64,000 nt of DNA from Pseudomonas sp. G.S.17 (lineage in GTDB: Bacteria > Pseudomonadota > Gammaproteobacteria > Pseudomonadales > Pseudomonadaceae), in assembly GCF_038096165.1 (NCBI RefSeq), contig NZ_CP151076.1:3965501-4029500 (forward strand). Reading direction: 5' to 3'. The translations under genes were made by a program, and so were the position numbers. Positions 59,346 to 64,000 of the stretch are shown here, piece by piece. The notes beneath the pieces were generated by a model. It was not told the DNA's origin. It ran no database searches and saw only the letters and a program-made list of their open reading frames with translations. The first letter of the stretch is position 1. Every line of letters starts with the position of its first letter.

Positions 59346-59631
59346 GGATTCCTCGTTTCTCTCCGGTGAAAAGAAAGTCGCCAGGGTAGACCTGGGACTG
59401 GCAGCAAAAGCATTCTCGAATACGCTGCGATCCAGCGCTATTCGTAAAGACCGAAGGGTGGGTTCACAAACCAAAACCACCAAAATCCAGGATAAACGCC
59501 CCGGGCCGTACATCTGGCGCACACGGGTGTGTAAACTGCGCACCGCGCAATGACTGGGCGTTCCAGGCTTGTGGCGCGCTAAAGCGCGAAACAAGCCGAG
59601 GATTCGACCACGGCAAGTGCAAACCGCCCGT

Positions 59632-59660
59632 ATCTTGACCGCAACGTGATTTCCGGTCAA
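59632..59660 (-). promoter_or_regulatory. Candidate promoter of etfBA
   Basis: On the minus strand TTGACC (59660-59655), a 17-bp spacer and CAAGAT (59637-59632). This implies a leader of nearly 290 bases, which is long, so a closer promoter may exist. Confidence 0.4.
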
Positions 59661-59720
59661 TACGACAAAACGGCCAGTGATGAGCCGCGCGACCACGATT
59701 TATCTGGCCTGCGAATAATT

Positions 59721-59734
59721 CAAACAAACGTTTG
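59721..59734. promoter_or_regulatory. PsrA-type operator between etfBA and ETF-QO
   Basis: CAAAC-AAAC-GTTTG exactly fits the published Pseudomonas PsrA motif (C/G)AAAC-N2-4-GTTT(G/C). It ends two bases before the -35 of the ETF-QO promoter. PsrA is a TetR-type repressor released by long-chain fatty acids, and etf genes are reported PsrA targets in P. aeruginosa, so the site makes biological sense. Confidence 0.65.
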
Positions 59735-59736
59735 TA

Positions 59737-59765
59737 TTGGACCTGTCGGGTGGTGTAGATATAAT
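59737..59765 (+). promoter_or_regulatory. Sigma-70 type promoter of ETF-QO
   Basis: TTGGAC (59737-59742), a 17-bp spacer and a perfect TATAAT (59760-59765). The leader would be about 94 bases. Confidence 0.8.
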
Positions 59766-59865
59766 GCGCCGCATTTGAAGGCGAGCAGGCAGTGAATGCC
59801 TCCGCACGTCGGTTTGTACGCTGCCTATAAAAAAATACTGATGAGCCTTGAGTAGGAGATAGCCT

Positions 59866-61521
59866 GTGGAACGCGAATTTATGGAATTCGACGTAGTCAT
59901 CGTCGGCGCCGGCCCGGCCGGGCTTTCTGCCGCGTGCCGCCTGAAGCAGAAGGCCGCCGAAGCCGGTCAGGAAATCAGCGTCTGCGTGGTCGAAAAAGGC
60001 TCCGAAGTGGGCGCACACATTTTGTCCGGCGCGGTGTTCGAACCCCGCGCCCTGAACGAACTGTTCCCGGACTGGAAAGAGCTCGGCGCGCCGCTGAATA
60101 CCCCGGTCACCCGCGATGACATTTATGTCCTGCGCAGTGCCGAAAACTCGGTCAAGGTCCCGAGCTTCTTCGTACCCAAGACCATGCACAACGATGGCAA
60201 CTACATCATTTCCCTGGGTAATCTGTGCCGCTGGCTGGCCCAGCAGGCTGAAAACCTGGGCGTGGAAATCTATCCGGGCTTCGCTGCCCAGGAAGCACTG
60301 TTCGACGAGAACGGCGTAGTGCGCGGGATCATTACCGGTGATCTGGGCGTGGACCGTGAAGGCCATCCAAAAGATGGTCTCTTCACCCCCGGCATGGAAC
60401 TGCGCGGCAAGTACACGCTGTTCGCCGAAGGTTGCCGAGGCCATATCGGCAAGCAGCTGATCAAGCGTTTCAACCTCGACACGGAAGCCGATGCCCAGCA
60501 TTACGGCATCGGTCTGAAGGAAATCTGGGAAGTCGACCCGGCCAAGCATGAGCCAGGCCTGGTGGTGCACACCGCCGGCTGGCCGCTTGATGACGACAAC
60601 ATGGGCGGCTCCTTCCTTTATCACCTGGAAAACAATCAGGTGGTCGTCGGTTTGATCATCGATCTTTCCTACAGCAACCCGTACCTGTCGCCGTTCGACG
60701 AATTCCAGCGCTACAAGCATCACCCTGTGGTCAAGCAGTACCTGGAAGGCGGCAAGCGCATCAGCTACGGCGCGCGGGCGATCTGCAAAGGCGGCCTGAA
60801 TTCCTTGCCGAAAATGGTTTTCCCCGGCGGCGCGCTGATTGGCTGCGACCTGGGCACCCTGAACTTCGCCAAGATCAAAGGCAGCCATACCGCGATGAAG
60901 TCCGGCATGCTCGCCGCCGACTCGGTGGCCGAGGCATTGTTGGCTGGCAAGGAAGGTGGCGACGAGCTGCATGCCTACGTGGCGTCGTTCAAGTCCAGCT
61001 GGCTGTACGAAGAACTGTTCGCCAGCCGCAACTTCGGCCCGGCGCTGCACAAATACGGCGCGATCATGGGCGGTGCGTTCAACTTCCTCGATCAGAACTT
61101 CTTCGCCGGCAAGCTGCCGTTTACCCTGCACGACACCAAGCCGGATTACGCCTGCATGAAGCTCGCGGCGGACTCGAAGAAGATCGACTACCCGAAACCC
61201 GACGGCAAGCTCAGTTTCGACAAGCTCAGCTCGGTGTTCATCTCCGGTACCAACCACGAAGAAGAACAGCCTTGCCACTTGAAGCTGACCGACCCGAGCA
61301 TCCCGATCGGCACCAACCTGCCGCTGTACGATGAACCGGCCCAGCGTTACTGCCCGGCGGGCGTGTATGAAGTGGTGACCAAGGAAGACGGCGAGAAGCG
61401 CTTCCAGATCAACGCCCAGAACTGCGTGCACTGCAAGACCTGCGACATCAAGGACCCTTCCCAGAACATTACCTGGGTAGCACCCGAAGGCAGCGGCGGC
61501 CCGACTTATCCCAATATGTAA
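59866..61521 (+). CDS. Electron transfer flavoprotein-ubiquinone oxidoreductase
   Basis: A 551-residue enzyme with N-terminal FAD motif VIVGAGPAGLSAACRLKQKA, an ETF-QO ubiquinone-binding region and the C-terminal [4Fe-4S] ferredoxin-like motif NCVHCKTCDIKDPSQNITW plus an upstream Cys (RYCPAGVYEV). It passes electrons from ETF to ubiquinone at the inner membrane, feeding beta-oxidation and amino-acid catabolism into respiration. It starts at a GTG (59866) after AGGAG; the next in-frame ATG is five codons later. It is divergent from etfBA. Confidence 0.97.
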   Translation: MEREFMEFDVVIVGAGPAGLSAACRLKQKAAEAGQEISVCVVEKGSEVGAHILSGAVFEPRALNELFPDWKELGAPLNTPVTRDDIYVLRSAENSVKVPSFFVPKTMHNDGNYIISLGNLCRWLAQQAENLGVEIYPGFAAQEALFDENGVVRGIITGDLGVDREGHPKDGLFTPGMELRGKYTLFAEGCRGHIGKQLIKRFNLDTEADAQHYGIGLKEIWEVDPAKHEPGLVVHTAGWPLDDDNMGGSFLYHLENNQVVVGLIIDLSYSNPYLSPFDEFQRYKHHPVVKQYLEGGKRISYGARAICKGGLNSLPKMVFPGGALIGCDLGTLNFAKIKGSHTAMKSGMLAADSVAEALLAGKEGGDELHAYVASFKSSWLYEELFASRNFGPALHKYGAIMGGAFNFLDQNFFAGKLPFTLHDTKPDYACMKLAADSKKIDYPKPDGKLSFDKLSSVFISGTNHEEEQPCHLKLTDPSIPIGTNLPLYDEPAQRYCPAGVYEVVTKEDGEKRFQINAQNCVHCKTCDIKDPSQNITWVAPEGSGGPTYPNM

Positions 61522-61541
61522 GGGGAGCAGCTGCAAACCAG

Positions 61542-61565
61542 AAAGCCCCTTCGGGGGCTTTTTTT
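61542..61565 (+). terminator. Rho-independent terminator of ETF-QO
   Basis: AAAGCCCC-TTC-GGGGGCTTT followed by a T-run, 21 bp past the stop; it lies between convergent genes. Confidence 0.93.
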
Positions 61566-61576
61566 GTGCGCGCTCC

Positions 61577-62482
61577 TCAGGCAGGAATTCTCAGGCTGAT
61601 GCCCTCTTCGCCTGGGCTGCGATTGAAGTACCGTTTGTATTCGCGGCTGAACTGCGAGGTGCTTTGATAGCCCACGCGGTGCGCAACCTGCGCGACACCC
61701 AGACCTTCGGCGACCAGCATCTGTTGCGCCTTGAGCAAGCGCAGGCGCTTCAGATACTGCACCGGCGAGAGCAAGGTGCTGCGTTTGAAATACTCATGGA
61801 AGGTCGAAGCGCTCATGTTCGCCTGGCGGGCCAGGATGTCGACATTCAGCGGCTCGTCATAATGACTGTGCAGATAGGCCAGGGAAGCGGCGACCCGGGC
61901 GAAATGACTCTGCTGGGCCACCAGCGCCCGCAGCACACCGGCCTGGGGTCCACGCAACGCCGCATACAAAACCTCGCGCAGCCGCGACTGGCCCATCACC
62001 TGGCACTCAAGGGGATCGTGCAGGCAGCGCAGCAAGCGCTCCACGCTCTCGCGCATCGGCGCATCCAGCACTGCTGACGTCATGGACTCCGGCGTCTGGG
62101 CCTCGACGATCAAGTCCGGAGGGGTGCCCATGGCCTGCACCAGCTCACCAAGCATCACTCGATCGATCGCCACCGACACGCCGAACAACGGCGCTTGCGG
62201 CGTCGCGAAGGTCTCGCACATGAACGGCACGGAAAGCGCCTGCACCAGATAATGACCGGCGCCATAGTCCAGCGTGCGCGAACCCAGGCTGGCCAGTTTG
62301 CCGCCTTGGGCGATGATCATCAGGCTTGGCTCGTAGATTTGCGGACTGCTGGCCACATAGCTGTGCATCGACACGACGTGCACCTCCGGCAACAGCGTCG
62401 ACACAAATCCAGGGCGCGTCGCCAAGGGTTTGATCAGGGCAACAAGGGCGGCATTGGCATCGGAATGATGGGCTAACGACAT
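61577..62482 (-). CDS. AraC-family transcriptional regulator
   Basis: A 301-residue regulator. The N-terminal cupin-like AraC_N domain (YEPSLMIIAQGGKLASLG) is followed by a C-terminal double HTH (VDILARQANMSASTFHEYFK, GVAQVAHRVGYQSTSQFSRE, YFNRSPGEE). It is divergent from the alcohol dehydrogenase gene, 182 bp away, which is the usual arrangement for an AraC_N regulator controlling a neighbouring aldehyde/alcohol oxidoreductase. The inducer is unknown. Confidence 0.92.
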   Translation of the reverse strand: MSLAHHSDANAALVALIKPLATRPGFVSTLLPEVHVVSMHSYVASSPQIYEPSLMIIAQGGKLASLGSRTLDYGAGHYLVQALSVPFMCETFATPQAPLFGVSVAIDRVMLGELVQAMGTPPDLIVEAQTPESMTSAVLDAPMRESVERLLRCLHDPLECQVMGQSRLREVLYAALRGPQAGVLRALVAQQSHFARVAASLAYLHSHYDEPLNVDILARQANMSASTFHEYFKRSTLLSPVQYLKRLRLLKAQQMLVAEGLGVAQVAHRVGYQSTSQFSREYKRYFNRSPGEEGISLRIPA

Positions 62483-62664
62483 GAGACACCGGGCAGAGGA
62501 TTAGACACTTGCATCATCGCAGATCTCTATCGCATGCAGGTTGGAGGTAAGCGAGTTCCGGAGGATTAGGCATGAATTGCGCAGGAATGACCATGGCCGG
62601 CACGGCTGCACGCCCGGACAATGCCCCACATCTTTACCCGCCACCATTTTTGTGAGGTTCAACC

Positions 62665-63717
62665 ATGATCAAAGCCATCGGCTATGCCGCCCAATCGGCC
62701 ACCGCCCCGCTCGCCCCCATGAATTTCGAACGTCGCAGCCCTCGGGCGGATGACGTCGCCATCGAAATTCTGTTCTGCGGCGTGTGCCACTCCGACATTC
62801 ACCAGGCCCGCGACGAATGGGGTTTTGCTGCCTACCCGCTGATGCCCGGCCATGAAATCGTCGGCAAAGTCACTGCCGTCGGCGCTGATGTCAGCAAGTT
62901 CAAAGTCGGCCAGCTGGTCGGCGTTGGCTGCATGGTCGATTCGTGCCGCACCTGCGAAGCCTGTAAAGCCGATCTGGAGAATTACTGCCTGGAAGGCCCG
63001 ACCCAGACTTACGCCTCCAAGGACCGCATCGATGGCACCCTGACCATGGGCGGCTATTCCAACAGCATCGTGGTCAGCGACCGTTTTGTCGTGAGCATCC
63101 CGGAGAAACTGGACCCGGCCGCCGCCGCGCCGATTCTGTGCGCGGGCATCACCACCTATTCGCCACTCAAGCACTTCGGCGTCAAGGCCGGGCATAAAGT
63201 GGGCGTGTTGGGCATGGGTGGTCTGGGCCACATGGGCATCAAGTTTGCCAAGGCCATGGGCGCTGAAGTGACCTTGTTCACCCGCTCGGCGAGCAAGGCT
63301 GAGGAAGGTCGTCGTCAAGGCGCTGATCATGTGATCATTTCCACAGACGCCGCGCAGATGAAGGCAGCAGCCGGCCACTTCGACTTTCTGCTGGACACCA
63401 TTCCGGTACAGCACGATCTGAACCCGTACCTGGAAACCCTGCGCTTTGATGGCGTGCACATCCTCGTGGGCCTGATCGAACCGGTTAACCCACCGGTACA
63501 TGCAGTGAATCTGGTCATGAAGCGTCGCGTGCTGGCCGGTTCGATGATTGGTGGCATGGCGGAAACCCAGGAAGTGCTGGATTTCTGTGCCGAACATGAC
63601 ATCACCTGCGACATCGAGATGCTCGATATCCAGAACATCAACGAGGCGTTCGAGCGGGTCGTCAAAGGCGACGTGAAGTATCGTTTCGTGATTGATATGG
63701 CGACGTTGAAGGCTTAA
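62665..63717 (+). CDS. Zinc-dependent NAD(P)-alcohol dehydrogenase
   Basis: A 350-residue medium-chain dehydrogenase close to the YahK/cinnamyl-alcohol group. Catalytic zinc ligands C41 (CGVCHSDIH) and H63/E64 (MPGHEIVG), the structural-zinc Cys set (CRTCEACKADLENYC) and the dinucleotide motif VLGMGGLGHMGIKFA are all present. It probably reduces aldehydes with NADPH in the cytoplasm. An in-frame ATG with GAGGTTCAACC upstream supports the start. The divergent AraC gene is its likely regulator. Confidence 0.94.
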   Translation: MIKAIGYAAQSATAPLAPMNFERRSPRADDVAIEILFCGVCHSDIHQARDEWGFAAYPLMPGHEIVGKVTAVGADVSKFKVGQLVGVGCMVDSCRTCEACKADLENYCLEGPTQTYASKDRIDGTLTMGGYSNSIVVSDRFVVSIPEKLDPAAAAPILCAGITTYSPLKHFGVKAGHKVGVLGMGGLGHMGIKFAKAMGAEVTLFTRSASKAEEGRRQGADHVIISTDAAQMKAAAGHFDFLLDTIPVQHDLNPYLETLRFDGVHILVGLIEPVNPPVHAVNLVMKRRVLAGSMIGGMAETQEVLDFCAEHDITCDIEMLDIQNINEAFERVVKGDVKYRFVIDMATLKA

Positions 63718-63726
63718 GCGGCCTTC

Positions 63727-63816
63727 GTGGGAGCGAGCTTGCTCGCGAAGTGGTCAGTACATCCGGCACTTTTCGGGGGCCTGAAATACTGCCTTCGCGA
63801 GCAAGCTCGCTCCCAC
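63727..63816. repeat. REP pair (GTGGGAGCGAGCTTGCTCGC type)
   Basis: The arm at 63727-63750 is inverted at 63793-63816; it is the same class and similar spacing as the REP pair inside the 203-bp units. Confidence 0.9.
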
Positions 63817-63869
63817 ACAAGTTCACTCTCATCAAACATAAAATAACCCACTGTTTTGACTAAGAAAAA

Positions 63870-64000
63870 TCACGCAGCTTTCACCAGTTCCAATCCCAAC
63901 TTGCGGGCCTTGCGCAGCAAGGCCCGCATCTGCCTGTCTTGGGTCTTGGCTTCGTAAGCCTCCATTCCTTGTTCAACGTAAGGCTGGCCTTTGGTCAGCA
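63870..64000 (-). CDS. 3' end of an unidentified leftward gene
   Basis: A leftward frame is open from the window edge to a TGA at 63870-63872, giving a 42-residue C-terminus rich in Lys, Arg, Gln and Leu (YVEQGMEAYEAKTQDRQMRA, then LLRKARKLGLELVKAA). It resembles the basic C-terminal tails seen on some transposases, but this is too short to assign. The rest lies outside the window. Confidence 0.5.
   Translation of the reverse strand, partial: LTKGQPYVEQGMEAYEAKTQDRQMRALLRKARKLGLELVKAA

Noticed and set aside
59346..59696. 117-codon in-frame extension of etfB
   Set aside because: No similarity to ETF beta, crosses the candidate promoter, and the internal ATG at 59345 has a good ribosome site.
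59464..61536. 690-codon open frame antisense to ETF-QO
   Set aside because: High-GC shadow frame of a well-supported gene; no family similarity.

Overview
The window is chromosomal DNA from a Pseudomonas, most likely of the P. fluorescens group. Evidence is the high GC content, the gene content and order (kdpFABCDE; gpsA, hybrid kinase, fabA, fabB; gltA, sdhCDAB, sucAB, lpdG, sucCD; etfBA next to ETF-QO), and many REP pairs of the type found in fluorescent pseudomonads (GTGGGAGCGAGCTTGCTCGC and relatives). Most of it is core metabolism. The one clearly accessory, rearranged stretch is about 5.5-8.1 kb. No tRNA, rRNA, CRISPR array or phage genes were seen.

Layout. 1-3.7 kb: a leftward moxR-type ATPase, DUF58 and transglutaminase (tgpA, cut by the window edge) operon. 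3.96-5.5 kb: a small lipoprotein and a patatin-like phospholipase. 5.5-8.1 kb: a tandem array of six about 203-bp units, each built from REP sequences plus the last 26 bp of kdpE, interrupted by a 1.44-kb IS110-family (IS1111-type) element inserted in the REP of the second unit. 8.0-15.9 kb: leftward kdpFABCDE for high-affinity K+ uptake, with a phased repeat resembling a KdpE operator upstream. 16.1-18.9 kb: a HTH-only LuxR-type regulator, an OmpR-type response regulator with its kinase, and a small EF-hand protein. 19-27 kb: an AI-2E family permease, a DUF4892 protein, two alpha/beta hydrolases, a hotdog thioesterase, an AMP-ligase that seems to have lost its C-terminus, sixA, a DUF4389 protein and gpsA. 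27.3-33.1 kb: a periplasmic binding-type protein translationally coupled to a hybrid sensor kinase, then fabA-fabB and a pirin. 33.5-38.4 kb: dienelactone hydrolase-like protein, htpG, a small lipoprotein and brnQ.

38.8-52 kb holds a nearly contiguous TCA-cycle block: sucD, sucC, lpdG, sucB, sucA, sdhB, sdhA, sdhD and sdhC run leftward, and gltA runs divergently from the sdh promoter. Two hairpins between sdhB and sucA, plus a possible sucA promoter, suggest that sdh and suc are at least partly separate transcription units. 52-57.5 kb carries a START-domain protein, a cysteine-cluster protein, a Lys/Pro-rich lipoprotein, a MocR-type regulator and a three-gene envelope operon (solute-binding protein, DUF4398 lipoprotein, OmpA-like lipoprotein). 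57.6-61.6 kb carries etfBA divergent from ETF-QO, with a PsrA-type operator beside the ETF-QO promoter. The window ends with an AraC regulator divergent from a zinc alcohol dehydrogenase, a REP pair and the 3' end of an unidentified gene.

The most interesting features are in the array and the IS: the array has a three-unit higher-order repeat pattern; the IS has a potential promoter that would exist only in its circular form; and its non-coding end contains short matches to both target and IS terminus, as expected for a bridge-RNA recombinase.
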